Origin: an uncultured Kordiimonas sp.
GTDB taxonomy: Bacteria; Pseudomonadota; Alphaproteobacteria; Sphingomonadales; Kordiimonadaceae
Direction of reading: 5' to 3'
Length of the DNA: 64,000 nt
Assembly: GCA_947503625.1 (NCBI GenBank)
Contig: CANNEK010000001.1
Location: 1,342,549 to 1,406,548 of the forward strand
The notes beneath the pieces were generated by a model, which worked only from the letters and a program-made list of their open reading frames with translations, had not been told where the DNA came from and did no database searches. Positions within the stretch are counted from its first letter, which is position 1. Every line of letters starts with the position of its first letter. This document shows, one piece after another, positions 23,899 to 34,712 of this stretch. The position numbers and the translations under genes were made by a program.

Positions 23899-25305
23899 TT
23901 ACATGTGAATGGTGCGACCATGCACGGCAAGGGCCGCTTCCTTCATTGCTTCCGTTTCGGTTGGATGCGCATGACATGTCAGCGCGATATCCTCGGCGCT
24001 TGCACCGAATTCCATCGCTGTGGATGCCTGTGCGATCATGTTACCTGCGTCCGCACCGATGATATGCACACCAAGGACCTTGTCGGTTTCCTTATCTGCA
24101 AGGATTTTGACAAACCCGTCGGTTGACATATTGGCTTTGGACCGGCTGTTTGCCGTGAACGGGAACTTGCCGGCGGCGTATGCCACGCCAGCTTCCTTCA
24201 GTTCTTCTTCCGTCTTGCCAACGCTGGCGACTTCAGGGTGCGTGTAAACAACACCCGGAATAACGTCATGGTTCACATAGCCTGTGAGCCCTGCGATATT
24301 CTCGGCGCAGGCAACACCTTCATCTTCGGCTTTATGCGCGAGCATGGGCCCTTCAACCACATCACCAATCGCCCAAACGCCGGGCACATTGGTTGAAAAG
24401 TCATGATTGATCTTAACGCGCGAGCGATCGTCCATCTCGACACCAATCGCTTCGAGACCAAGCCCGTCTGTGTATGGCCTGCGGCCAACGGACACCAGCA
24501 CACGGTCTGCCGTAATGGTTTGCGCGTCGCCGCCCTTCACCGGTTCGTATGTCACTTTCACGCTGTTCTTTAGCTTCTTGACATCGGTTACCTTGGATGA
24601 AAGCTGCAGCTTCATGCCTTGCTTCTTGAGGATGCGACCGAACGTTTTGCGCACTTCCATGTCCATACCCGGCAGCACCTGATCCATGAACTCGACAACA
24701 GTCACTTCAGAACCGAGACGGGCCCATACGGAACCCAGCTCAAGACCAATCACACCGCCGCCGATGACCACCAGATGCTTGGGCAACTTGGAAAATTCCA
24801 GAGCGCCTGTTGATGACACAATCAGGTCTTCATCAATCTCGATACCCGGCAGGCTTGCCACGTCGCTGCCAGTGGCAATGATTGTGTTTTTGGCCTTCAC
24901 CGTTTGGCTGCCACCGTCGTTCAGGGTAACTTCAATGGTATCTTTGGCGGTGAACCTGCCCGCGCCTTTTATCCAGTCAATCTTGTTCTTCTTGAACAGA
25001 AACTCAATACCACCTGTCAAACCATCAACGGTTTTGTCCTTGGCGGCCATCATTTCCCCGAGATCGAATGAAACACCCTTCGCGCTCAGGCCAAATTTGC
25101 CAAAGTCATGCGCTGCCTCATGATACAGATGAGACGCATGCAAAAGCGCTTTGGATGGCATACAGCCCACGTTGAGGCACGTTCCGCCAAGTGTATCGCG
25201 CTTGTCGATGCACGCCGTTTTGAGGCCAAGTTGTGCCGCGCGGATGGCAGCAACATACCCGCCGGGGCCGGCGCCGATTACAACAACATCATAAACTTCA
25301 GACAT
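23899..25305 (-). CDS. lpdA: Dihydrolipoyl dehydrogenase (E3 of 2-oxoglutarate dehydrogenase)
   Basis: A 468-residue FAD/NAD disulfide oxidoreductase regenerating lipoamide on E2. The FAD fold is VVVIGAGPGGYVAA (7-20), the redox-active disulfide is C43/C48 in GGTCLNVGC, the NAD fold contains VVIGGGVIGLELGS (about 180-193), and the C-terminal catalytic dyad is in HAHPTETE. It is the last gene of mdh-sucCDAB-lpd, 11 bases after sucB, and is followed by a strong terminator. Confidence 0.97.
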   Translation of the reverse strand: MSEVYDVVVIGAGPGGYVAAIRAAQLGLKTACIDKRDTLGGTCLNVGCMPSKALLHASHLYHEAAHDFGKFGLSAKGVSFDLGEMMAAKDKTVDGLTGGIEFLFKKNKIDWIKGAGRFTAKDTIEVTLNDGGSQTVKAKNTIIATGSDVASLPGIEIDEDLIVSSTGALEFSKLPKHLVVIGGGVIGLELGSVWARLGSEVTVVEFMDQVLPGMDMEVRKTFGRILKKQGMKLQLSSKVTDVKKLKNSVKVTYEPVKGGDAQTITADRVLVSVGRRPYTDGLGLEAIGVEMDDRSRVKINHDFSTNVPGVWAIGDVVEGPMLAHKAEDEGVACAENIAGLTGYVNHDVIPGVVYTHPEVASVGKTEEELKEAGVAYAAGKFPFTANSRSKANMSTDGFVKILADKETDKVLGVHIIGADAGNMIAQASTAMEFGASAEDIALTCHAHPTETEAMKEAALAVHGRTIHM

Positions 25306-25316
25306 TCTTTTTTGCC

Positions 25317-26570
25317 TTACATATCAAGGAGAAGACGGGTTGGATCTTCGAGCGCTTCCTTAACCCTCACAAGGAAGGTCACTGCTTCACGGCCGTCAAT
25401 AATCCGGTGATCATACGACAGGGCCAGATACATCATTGGGCGAATGACGACTTCGCCGCCGATGGCCATCGGGCGTTCCTGGATTTTGTGCATGCCGAGG
25501 ATTGCTGACTGAGGCGCATTCAAAATCGGGCTCGACATCAGGGAGCCGAAAATACCACCATTGGAGATAGTGAAAGTGCCGCCCTGCATGTCGTCGATGG
25601 TCAGTTTGCCGTCACGTGCTTTTTTACCATACCCGGCGATAGACAGCTCTGTATCGGCGAAAGACATGTCCTGCGCGTCCTTAAGTACAGGCACGACCAG
25701 ACCATTGGGGCTTGATACTGCTACACCAATGTTCGCGAAATTATGATAGACGATTTCTTCCCCGTCGATCTGCGCGTTCACTGCCGGCACTTCCTTGAGC
25801 GCAAGGCAGCAGGCTTTGGTGAAGAAACTCATGAACCCGAGTTTGATACCGTGCTTGGTGGCGAACAAATCCTTGTATCTGGCGCGTGCCGCCATCACTG
25901 CAGTCATGTCAACCTCATTATAGGTCGTCAGCATGGCAGCGGTATTTTGCGCATCTTTAAGACGAGCTGCTATGGTTTTGCGCAGGCGGGTCATCTTCAC
26001 CCGTTCTTCACGCGGCCCTGCCGGTGCGGCAGCGTTCGCAACCGGTGCAGAAAGCGTGCGGGCGGTACCACCCTCGATCGCCTTCATCACGTCGCCTTTG
26101 GTCAGGCGGCCATCTTTGCCGGTACCGGTGATTGATGCGGGATCAAGGTTATAGTCCTCAACCATGCGGCGCACCGCAGGTGACATTGGCATAAGGTCTT
26201 GCGCGCCAGAAGACGGCGCGGGAGCCGGTGCCGGAGACGCAGCAGGTGCCGCGGCAGCGGGCGCTGGCGCGGATGCTTCCGCCTTGGGCGCTGGTGCAGG
26301 AGCTGCAGCGGGCGCCGAGGTTGCTTTGCCTTCAGTATCTATGTGAGCAATCAAGGCACCAATCTCGACTGTGTCTCCTTCGGCGACATGCTGTTTAACA
26401 AGCACACCGGCCACTGGGCTCGGCACTTCCATCGCCACCTTATCGGTTTCGACCTCTACAATAGGTTCGTCCTGCGCCACGGCATCGCCAACCTGTTTGA
26501 GCCAGGTTCCGATGGATCCCTCAGCGACCGATTCACCCATTTGCGGGATTACGATATCTTCAATTGCCAC
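25317..26570 (-). CDS. sucB: Dihydrolipoyllysine succinyltransferase (E2 of 2-oxoglutarate dehydrogenase)
   Basis: A 417-residue E2. The lipoyl domain carries K44 (ETDKVAME); a long Ala/Pro linker follows (about 80-115), then the peripheral subunit-binding domain (about 124-160, [15 protein letters not shown]), a second Ala-rich linker and the catalytic domain with H388 and D392 (YDHRIIDG). The start is a GTG at 26570, supported by AGGAG eight bases upstream. It lies between sucA and lpd on one transcript. Confidence 0.97.
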   Translation of the reverse strand: MAIEDIVIPQMGESVAEGSIGTWLKQVGDAVAQDEPIVEVETDKVAMEVPSPVAGVLVKQHVAEGDTVEIGALIAHIDTEGKATSAPAAAPAPAPKAEASAPAPAAAAPAASPAPAPAPSSGAQDLMPMSPAVRRMVEDYNLDPASITGTGKDGRLTKGDVMKAIEGGTARTLSAPVANAAAPAGPREERVKMTRLRKTIAARLKDAQNTAAMLTTYNEVDMTAVMAARARYKDLFATKHGIKLGFMSFFTKACCLALKEVPAVNAQIDGEEIVYHNFANIGVAVSSPNGLVVPVLKDAQDMSFADTELSIAGYGKKARDGKLTIDDMQGGTFTISNGGIFGSLMSSPILNAPQSAILGMHKIQERPMAIGGEVVIRPMMYLALSYDHRIIDGREAVTFLVRVKEALEDPTRLLLDM

Positions 26571-26603
26571 CTTAAGTGCTCCTAGTGATTATCTTGTCAT
26601 TCG

Positions 26604-29513
26604 TTAACGGCTAAGTGCTTCATCAACCAGCGCGGTTTGCTGCGCTGCGTGCTTGGAAGCCTGACCGGTCGCTGTTGATGCACTGGCCACACGGCCTGCG
26701 TAAACGGCTCTGGTAACCGGCATTTTCATTTCAACCAACAATTCTTCCAGTGGTTCATTCATGGTGTTCCACGATCCCATGTTTTTGGGCTCTTCCTGGC
26801 ACCACACGATGCTTTCGACATTCTTGAAACGCTTCAGTTCGGTTTTGAGTGCATGAGCTGGGAACGGATACAGCTGTTCGACACGCAAAAGGTACGTATC
26901 GTCCAGACCACGGGTATCACGCTCTTCGAGAAGGTCATAATAGACCTTGCCTGAACACAGAACGACCCGTTTGATCTTGCTGTCCGCTTTCAGTTTGACT
27001 GATGAAAGACCGTTATCAAGATCTGCATCATCCCAAAGCACCCTGTGGAACTGTGACCCGGGCCCGAACTCATGGAGCGCCGAAATACAGCGCTTGTGCC
27101 GCAACAGTGATTTCGGCGACATCACGATCAGCGGCTTGCGGAATGGCCGGTGCATCTGACGCCTGAGCGCGTGGAAATAGTTGGCCGGTGTCGTGCAGTT
27201 CACAACCTGCCAATTATCTTCTGCAGACAGTTGCAGATACCGCTCCAGACGAGCAGATGAATGCTCCGGCCCCTGCCCTTCGTAGCCATGCGGCAACAAC
27301 ATCACGAGCCCTGACATACGAAGCCATTTGGCTTCTGCAGAACAAATAAACTGGTCGATGATGATTTGTGCACCATTGGCAAAATCACCAAACTGGGCTT
27401 CCCACAGTGTCAGTGAGTTCGGATTGGCCATCGAATAACCATACTCGAAACCCAGCACACCAAATTCGGAAAGGTGACTATCCAGCACCTCAAAATGCTG
27501 GTCAGGGTTCACTTCCTTCAACGGGATGTAGCGATCTTCGGTTTTCTGATCGACAAACACCGCATGACGGTGGCTGAAGGTGCCGCGTCCACAGTCCTGA
27601 CCAGACAAACGAACATCATAACCTTCGCGCAGCAGCGTGCCAAAGGCCAGTGCTTCGGCTGTCGCCCAGTCAAAGCCCTGCGCATTCTCGAACATCTTGA
27701 CCTTGTTATCGAGCACCCGCTTGAGCGTGCGGTGAATATTGAATTTCTCGGGGTATGTCGTCAGTTGTTCGCCAACTTCCCGCAGCATCATTTCAGACAC
27801 GCCCGTGTCGGCACGGCGTTTCTCATGGTCTTCATCAGCAAGACCAAGACCTTGCCACTTGCCTTCGAACCAGTCAGCCTTGTTGACGCGGTAATCCTTC
27901 GCGGCCTCGAATTCGTCTTCAAGATACTGGATAAAATCGTTTTCCATCTGAACAAACTGTTCGTCGGTCAGGATGCCTTCCGACTTCAGTTTGTCGGCAT
28001 AGATATTAACCACACTCGGATGTTTCTTGATCGCTGCATACATAAGCGGCTGCGTGAAGGCAGGTTCGTCAGATTCATTGTGGCCAAAGCGCCTGTAGCA
28101 GAACATATCGATTACGACATCGCGCTTGAATTCCTGACGAAACTCAGTGGCAATCTTGCAGGCGAATACAACGGCTTCAGGGTCATCACCATTAATATGG
28201 AAAATCGGTGCCTGCACCATCTTCGCTACGTCAGAAGGATACGGGCTGGAGCGGGCAAACTGGGGACTGGTCGTGAAACCAATCTGGTTATTCACAATAA
28301 AATGGATCGTGCCGCCTGTGTTGTATCCGCGCAGGCCCGACATGCCAAAGCATTCGGAAATAACGCCCTGCCCTGCAAAAGCCGCATCGCCGTGCAACAA
28401 AAGAGACAGCGTATCGTTCCGCTTTGTATCTTCTTTCATCTGTTGCTTGGCGCGCACTTTACCAATGACAACCGGGTTCACCGCTTCCAGGTGTGATGGG
28501 TTGGCATTCAGCGAAAGATGCACCTTGTTACCGTCGAACTCCCGGTCCGCGCTGGTACCAAGGTGATATTTCACGTCACCGGAGCCCTGCACATCATCAG
28601 GTGTTGAGGCACCACCGTGAAACTCGTTGAAGATGGCGCGGTAAGGCTTCTGCATCACGTTGGCCAGCACATTCAGGCGTCCGCGGTGCGGCATACCGAT
28701 AACGATTTCCTGCAGGCCCATCTGCCCACCGGTTTTCATCACGCCTTCAAGTGCAGGCACCATCGCTTCGCCGCCATCAAGCCCAAAGCGTTTTGTGCCG
28801 GTATATTTTTTACCCAGAAAACGTTCGAACTGAACGGCTTCAATCAGTTTGTTCAGGATCGCGAGTTTACCGCGATCTGTGAAGTGTATCTCTTTGTCGC
28901 GGCCTTCGATTTTCCGTTGAATCCAGGACTTTTCCTCAGGGTCATTGATGTGCATGAACTCGACACCAATGTTGGAGCAGTATGTGCGCTTCAGGATTAC
29001 AATGATCTCGCGAATAGTCGCGGTTTCAAGACCCAGAACACCGTCCATGAAAATAGGCCGGTCCATATCGCTGGCACCAAAACCGTATGTGGAAGGCTCA
29101 AGCTCTGTGTGCATGGGGCGATCTTCAAGCCCCAGCGGATCAAGGTTCGCCATCAGGTGTCCGCGAACGCGGTACGTACGCACCATCATCAGCGCCCTAA
29201 TGCTATCGATTGTGGCGGCACGCACATCGGCAGCAGAAACCGCTGCACCGGCCTTGGCTGCAGGCGCAGCTTCCTCAATGAACATATCAGAACCATCAAG
29301 GCCTGATGTCAGGTCGTCCGACGGCCTGAGAGGCCAGTCCTTGCGACCCCAGCTTGGGCCCGATGTCTGGATACCAGACTCAAGTGATTGGAAATAATCC
29401 TGCCAGCCCTGATCAACCGACATCGGGTCGATAGCATACTGCTCATACAGGTTTTCGACAAACTGGGGGCTTACCCCTTCCAATGCGGCGATTCGATCCA
29501 GATCTGCACCCAT
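26604..29513 (-). CDS. sucA: 2-oxoglutarate dehydrogenase E1 component
   Basis: A 969-residue thiamine-diphosphate enzyme that decarboxylates 2-oxoglutarate and succinylates E2. Length is as expected. The N-terminal E2-binding segment (FVENLYEQYAIDPMSVDQGW) is present, the TPP motif region is HGDAAFAGQG to NNQIGFTTS (about 385-425), and the transketolase-like and C-terminal domains are complete. The ATG at 29513 is chosen over a TTG six bases upstream. No SD is adjacent; instead a perfect GNRA-capped hairpin (29523-29544) separates an SD-like AGAGG from the start, so translation may depend on this fold. Confidence 0.97.
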   Translation of the reverse strand: MGADLDRIAALEGVSPQFVENLYEQYAIDPMSVDQGWQDYFQSLESGIQTSGPSWGRKDWPLRPSDDLTSGLDGSDMFIEEAAPAAKAGAAVSAADVRAATIDSIRALMMVRTYRVRGHLMANLDPLGLEDRPMHTELEPSTYGFGASDMDRPIFMDGVLGLETATIREIIVILKRTYCSNIGVEFMHINDPEEKSWIQRKIEGRDKEIHFTDRGKLAILNKLIEAVQFERFLGKKYTGTKRFGLDGGEAMVPALEGVMKTGGQMGLQEIVIGMPHRGRLNVLANVMQKPYRAIFNEFHGGASTPDDVQGSGDVKYHLGTSADREFDGNKVHLSLNANPSHLEAVNPVVIGKVRAKQQMKEDTKRNDTLSLLLHGDAAFAGQGVISECFGMSGLRGYNTGGTIHFIVNNQIGFTTSPQFARSSPYPSDVAKMVQAPIFHINGDDPEAVVFACKIATEFRQEFKRDVVIDMFCYRRFGHNESDEPAFTQPLMYAAIKKHPSVVNIYADKLKSEGILTDEQFVQMENDFIQYLEDEFEAAKDYRVNKADWFEGKWQGLGLADEDHEKRRADTGVSEMMLREVGEQLTTYPEKFNIHRTLKRVLDNKVKMFENAQGFDWATAEALAFGTLLREGYDVRLSGQDCGRGTFSHRHAVFVDQKTEDRYIPLKEVNPDQHFEVLDSHLSEFGVLGFEYGYSMANPNSLTLWEAQFGDFANGAQIIIDQFICSAEAKWLRMSGLVMLLPHGYEGQGPEHSSARLERYLQLSAEDNWQVVNCTTPANYFHALRRQMHRPFRKPLIVMSPKSLLRHKRCISALHEFGPGSQFHRVLWDDADLDNGLSSVKLKADSKIKRVVLCSGKVYYDLLEERDTRGLDDTYLLRVEQLYPFPAHALKTELKRFKNVESIVWCQEEPKNMGSWNTMNEPLEELLVEMKMPVTRAVYAGRVASASTATGQASKHAAQQTALVDEALSR

Positions 29514-29522
29514 GGGCAAATT

Positions 29523-29544
29523 GGCGTGATGTTACCATCACGCC
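29523..29544 (-). promoter_or_regulatory. GNRA-tetraloop hairpin between sucD and sucA, at the sucA ribosome-binding region
   Basis: Transcribed leftwards, the RNA reads TAGAGG, then arm GGCGTGATG, loop GTAA, arm CATCACGCC, then AATTTGCCC and the sucA ATG. The 9-bp stem is perfect and the loop is a GNRA tetraloop. There is no SD between the hairpin and the ATG; the only SD-like sequence, AGAGG, is directly 5' of the stem. Folding would bring it to nine bases from the start. There is no T-run, so this is not a terminator. Confidence 0.6.
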
Positions 29545-29557
29545 CCTCTAAGTTTGA

Positions 29558-30430
29558 TTAACCGATAGCTTCCAGAAGGGTCGGACCAAGCCGCGCCGGG
29601 CTGTCCGAGACAACAATACCAGCTGAACGCATGGCTTCGATCTTGTCTTCTGCGCCGCCCTGACCGCCAGATACGATTGCACCCGCGTGGCCCATCGTGC
29701 GGCCCGGAGGCGCCGTGCGACCGGCGATAAAGCCTGCAACCGGCTTCTTGACCTTGCTTTGCTTCAGGAACTCGGCTGCTTCTTCTTCCGCAGAACCGCC
29801 GATTTCACCAATCATGATGATGGAATGCGTGTCCGGGTCGCCGAGGAACATATCCAGGCAATCGATAAAGTTTGTACCGTTCACCGGGTCGCCACCAATA
29901 CCGATACAGGTACTTTGACCAAGACCCGCCGCCGTTGTTTGCGCAACCGCCTCATAGGTCAACGTACCAGAGCGCGAAACAATGCCAACATTGCCCGGCT
30001 TGTGAATATGGCCGGGCATAATGCCTATCTTGCACTCACCCGGTGTAATCACACCCGGACAGTTTGGTCCGACCAGACGGGTGCCGGAGTTTCTGAGCGC
30101 GCGCTTGACGCGAACCATATCCAGAACCGGAATACCTTCAGTGATGCAAACAACAAGTTCTATCTCGGCATCAATGGCTTCAAGAATTGAATCTGCTGCG
30201 AAGGGTGGCGGAACATAAATAACAGAGGCATTCGCATCTGTCGCTTCTTTCGCGTCACCAACTGTGTTGAAAACCGGCAGATCAAGATGCGTCTGACCGC
30301 CCTTGCCCGGCGTTACGCCACCAACCATTTTGGTGCCGTAGGCAATCGCCTGCTCAGAGTGGAAGGTGCCTTGCGCACCGGTAAAACCCTGACAGATTAC
30401 TTTGGTATCTTTTCCAACTAGGACTGACAT
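29558..30430 (-). CDS. sucD: Succinyl-CoA ligase (ADP/GDP-forming), alpha subunit
   Basis: A 290-residue alpha subunit. The N-terminal CoA-binding fold includes [17 protein letters not shown]; the phosphohistidine loop is in the region [13 protein letters not shown] to [11 protein letters not shown], with the active His in the segment around residues 245-250 ([10 protein letters not shown]). It forms succinate and ATP or GTP from succinyl-CoA with SucC. Its ATG overlaps the sucC stop by one base (TAATG). Confidence 0.97.
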   Translation of the reverse strand: MSVLVGKDTKVICQGFTGAQGTFHSEQAIAYGTKMVGGVTPGKGGQTHLDLPVFNTVGDAKEATDANASVIYVPPPFAADSILEAIDAEIELVVCITEGIPVLDMVRVKRALRNSGTRLVGPNCPGVITPGECKIGIMPGHIHKPGNVGIVSRSGTLTYEAVAQTTAAGLGQSTCIGIGGDPVNGTNFIDCLDMFLGDPDTHSIIMIGEIGGSAEEEAAEFLKQSKVKKPVAGFIAGRTAPPGRTMGHAGAIVSGGQGGAEDKIEAMRSAGIVVSDSPARLGPTLLEAIG

Positions 30431-31599
30431 TACGCGGCCTCCTTCACGGCCTTAACGACTTTCTCAGCCGCATCATTGAGGTCATCAGCGGAAATAATCG
30501 GCAAGCCGCTATCCGCCATAATTTGCTTACCAAGTTCCACGTTGGTGCCTTCAAGACGCACCACCAGCGGCACTGAAAGCGCCACTTCGCGAGCCGCTGA
30601 AACCACACCTTCCGCGATCACATCGCAGCGCATGATGCCGCCAAAGATATTCACCAGAATACCTTCCACATTGTCATCCGACAGAATGATCTTGAAAGCT
30701 TCGGTTACGCGCTCTTTGGTTGCACCGCCGCCAACATCAAGGAAGTTTGCCGGCTCGCCGCCCTTTAGCTTGATGATGTCCATTGTGGCCATCGCAAGGC
30801 CTGCACCGTTCACCATGCAGCCGATAGAACCATCGAGACTGATATAGTTCAGGTCGTATTTGCTGGCTTCAATCTCTTTCGGGTCTTCTTCGCTTTCGTC
30901 GCGGAGTTCGCGAACATCGGCATGGCGGAACAGCGCGTTGCCATCGAAAGACATTTTTGCGTCCAGAACCACCATGTCGTCGTCTTCGGTGAGAACAAGC
31001 GGGTTCACTTCAAGCATGGAGGCATCAAGGTCAGTGTATGCGGCGTATAGCGCTTGAACGACTTTCTGACACTCCTTGGCAGCCTTGCCGGTCAAGCCAA
31101 GACCGAATGCAACGCTGCGGCAATGGAAAGGCTGAAGGCCTGTCGCAGGCTCAATAGTCGTGGTGGTGATTTTTTCAGGCGTTGCTTCCGCAACTTCCTC
31201 AATATCCATGCCGCCTTCGGTTGATGCCATGATCGCAAGCTGGCCGGACGCGCGATCCAGAAGAATAGCGAGATAAAACTCGCTTTTTATTGCGCAACCG
31301 TCTTCAACGTATACGCGCTTGACTTCTTTACCTTCGGGGCCGGTCTGGTGGGTCACAAGCGTTTTGCCAATCAGATCCTTGGCAACGGCTTCAACATCCT
31401 CAAGGGACTTTACTACCTTGACACCGCCAGCTTTACCGCGACCACCAGCATGAATTTGAGCTTTAACAACCCAAACCGGACCACCGAGTTTTTTTGCCGC
31501 ATCCACCGCTTCAGCAGCGGTATAGGCAACACCGCCGCCAAGAACAGGCGCGCCGTACTTTTTCAAAAGGCCTTTTGCCTGATATTCATGAATGTTCAT
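30430..31599 (-). CDS. sucC: Succinyl-CoA ligase (ADP-forming), beta subunit
   Basis: A 389-residue ATP-grasp subunit beginning [19 protein letters not shown], with the typical [16 protein letters not shown] nucleotide segment (about 46-61), [19 protein letters not shown] (about 198-216) and the [14 protein letters not shown] loop near 325 that binds phosphate and CoA. It follows mdh with a 55-base gap and couples to sucD by a one-base overlap. Confidence 0.97.
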   Translation of the reverse strand: MNIHEYQAKGLLKKYGAPVLGGGVAYTAAEAVDAAKKLGGPVWVVKAQIHAGGRGKAGGVKVVKSLEDVEAVAKDLIGKTLVTHQTGPEGKEVKRVYVEDGCAIKSEFYLAILLDRASGQLAIMASTEGGMDIEEVAEATPEKITTTTIEPATGLQPFHCRSVAFGLGLTGKAAKECQKVVQALYAAYTDLDASMLEVNPLVLTEDDDMVVLDAKMSFDGNALFRHADVRELRDESEEDPKEIEASKYDLNYISLDGSIGCMVNGAGLAMATMDIIKLKGGEPANFLDVGGGATKERVTEAFKIILSDDNVEGILVNIFGGIMRCDVIAEGVVSAAREVALSVPLVVRLEGTNVELGKQIMADSGLPIISADDLNDAAEKVVKAVKEAA

Positions 31600-31654
31600 T
31601 ATTCACCAACTCTTTCAATGTTCGCAAAATATGCGTTCAAAAAAAACGGACCGC

Positions 31655-33022
<1,368 letters not shown>

Positions 33023-33601
33023 ATGAAGATAACTGACGAAAAAAGCACATCCCCCGTGACCACAATTGTTCATCATACCATTCAGGCTGGCAAGATGAGT
33101 GTTTTTGAAGACTGGTCCCTGCGCATCCGCACAGCCTGCCGCACTTATGAAGGGTATCTCGGATCAGAGATCATCAAGCCTGTTGAACCGCCAGCGCCAA
33201 CCGAAAGCTGCACCGTTATCAGCATCTTCCGGTTTAACTGTTACGCAAACCTCGAAACATGGATGCAGTCGGAAGAACGCGAAGCGCTACTTGAAGAAAC
33301 CGACGCCTTTTGTGCCGGTGCGCCCGTTATCAATCAATATGAGAGCCTCGAGTATATGTTCCCGCCCGATACGACGACAGGCAAACCCCCATCGCGGGAG
33401 AAGATGGCTTTGGCTACATTTCTGGGGTTGATCGCGCCGGTTTACTTCATTCCGAAGCTGGTGCTGGCACATATCACCCAGGTACCGCTTCTGGTGACCA
33501 TAACATCCCTTTCGATCATTACGCCGCTGATGGTATATATGATCATGCCATTATTGACCCGCATTTTCAGGCCGTGGCTGCATGGACCAAACCAGCCATA
33601 A
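33023..33601 (+). CDS. Antibiotic biosynthesis monooxygenase (ABM)-domain protein with C-terminal membrane helices
   Basis: A 192-residue protein. Residues 10-112 fit the ABM ferredoxin-like fold (VTTIVHHTIQAGKMSVFEDW, YEGYLGSEII, SIFRFNCYANLETWMQSEER, YESLEYMF). Two hydrophobic helices follow (about 128-148 and 155-178). Membrane-anchored ABM proteins of this build are known but their substrates are not. The last 20 bases overlap the longest form of the following PLP-enzyme gene; with the preferred ATG at 33624 the two are 22 bases apart. Only a weak SD precedes the ATG at 33023. Confidence 0.7.
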   Translation: MKITDEKSTSPVTTIVHHTIQAGKMSVFEDWSLRIRTACRTYEGYLGSEIIKPVEPPAPTESCTVISIFRFNCYANLETWMQSEEREALLEETDAFCAGAPVINQYESLEYMFPPDTTTGKPPSREKMALATFLGLIAPVYFIPKLVLAHITQVPLLVTITSLSIITPLMVYMIMPLLTRIFRPWLHGPNQP

Positions 33602-33623
33602 TGTGGGCGAGGAAAAAACACAT

Positions 33624-34700
33624 ATGGATAGCTGCACCTCTCACAAGCATGACCTGAGCTTTCCTTTCCATAGGGCGGAAACACCGTCTATGCGGCTTTC
33701 GGCGATTCAGGCTTTTATGGACGAGCAGAATTTTGGAAACGAGCTTTTCTCAAGCGGGGCCGCAACCGCACTTCTGGAAGAGAAAATCGCGGGCATTTTC
33801 GGCAGGGAAGCGGCGCTGTGGTGCCCGACCGGCACACTGGCCCAAAGCATTGCAGCGCGGATACATGCGAGAAAGACGGGTAAAAATCGGCTTCTCCTTC
33901 ATCCAACCTCGCATCTGCTGCTTCACGAAAATGACGGTTACCGTCATGCCCATCATCTGGAGGCCACGCAAATTGGTACCTGGAACTCTGTCATTGCAGC
34001 AGATCTTCTTGATGAAGAGGCTGCCTGTGCCTTTGTGGAACTTCCTCAAAGACATAACGGCGGATTGCTTCCGTCCTGGCAGCAGCTCTCGATGCTCAAG
34101 AAAAATGGCAGCGAACGCGGATTGGCTCTTCACTTGGACGGGGCAAGAATTTGGTCGTGCCCACCCTATTATGATAACCGCAGCTACGCCGACATCGCAG
34201 CTGGATTTTCATCGATTTACGTGTCCCTTTATAAAGACATCGGCGCAATTGGCGGCGCAGTGCTGATTGGTGACGCAGATTTCATCTCGGAAGCTGAAAT
34301 CTGGCGTTCCCGTCTTGGTGGCCTGATGGTTCAGCCATGGCCCATGGTCTGCGATGCGCTTCGGCTGCTGGATCACAGGCTAAGTCAGATGGCAGGTTTC
34401 GTTTCGCATGCCCGAGAGGTGGCCACGCGCTTAACTCAACTGGATACCATCGTCATCAAGCCCGACGTTCCGCACGTCAACATGTTTCACATACGACTGC
34501 CGTGCAATACGCAAAAAGCGGAGGTCGCCCGTGATGAAGCCGCAGAACAAACAGGTATATGGCTGGCATCACGATTCTGGGACTATGAAGACCCGGACCA
34601 ATGCTCGATGGAAGTGACTGTCGGCGAAAAAGCTGTGTCTGTTCCGATTGATGAGTTCGTCAGGGCTGTCGAAATTTTGCTTGATGGCTGTATGGGCTAG
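33624..34700 (+). CDS. PLP-dependent beta-eliminating lyase, threonine aldolase-like
   Basis: A 358-residue fold-type I PLP enzyme of the threonine aldolase/beta-eliminating lyase family. FGNELFSSGAATALLEEKIAG (read in parts), the aspartate that contacts PLP in LHLDGARIW (about 188-196 of the long form) and the Schiff-base lysine in SLYKDIGAIGGAVLIG are visible. The family includes L-threonine aldolase, which gives glycine and acetaldehyde, but distant members act on other beta-hydroxy amino acids. Two starts are possible: ATG 33624, with GAGGA about ten bases upstream, and ATG 33582 inside the previous gene. Confidence 0.75.
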   Translation: MDSCTSHKHDLSFPFHRAETPSMRLSAIQAFMDEQNFGNELFSSGAATALLEEKIAGIFGREAALWCPTGTLAQSIAARIHARKTGKNRLLLHPTSHLLLHENDGYRHAHHLEATQIGTWNSVIAADLLDEEAACAFVELPQRHNGGLLPSWQQLSMLKKNGSERGLALHLDGARIWSCPPYYDNRSYADIAAGFSSIYVSLYKDIGAIGGAVLIGDADFISEAEIWRSRLGGLMVQPWPMVCDALRLLDHRLSQMAGFVSHAREVATRLTQLDTIVIKPDVPHVNMFHIRLPCNTQKAEVARDEAAEQTGIWLASRFWDYEDPDQCSMEVTVGEKAVSVPIDEFVRAVEILLDGCMG

Positions 34701-34712
34701 TGATTTTTCCGA

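Noticed and set aside
27474..28496. 340-codon plus-strand open frame opposite sucA
   Set aside because: Shadow of sucA with no SD, no motif and atypical composition.
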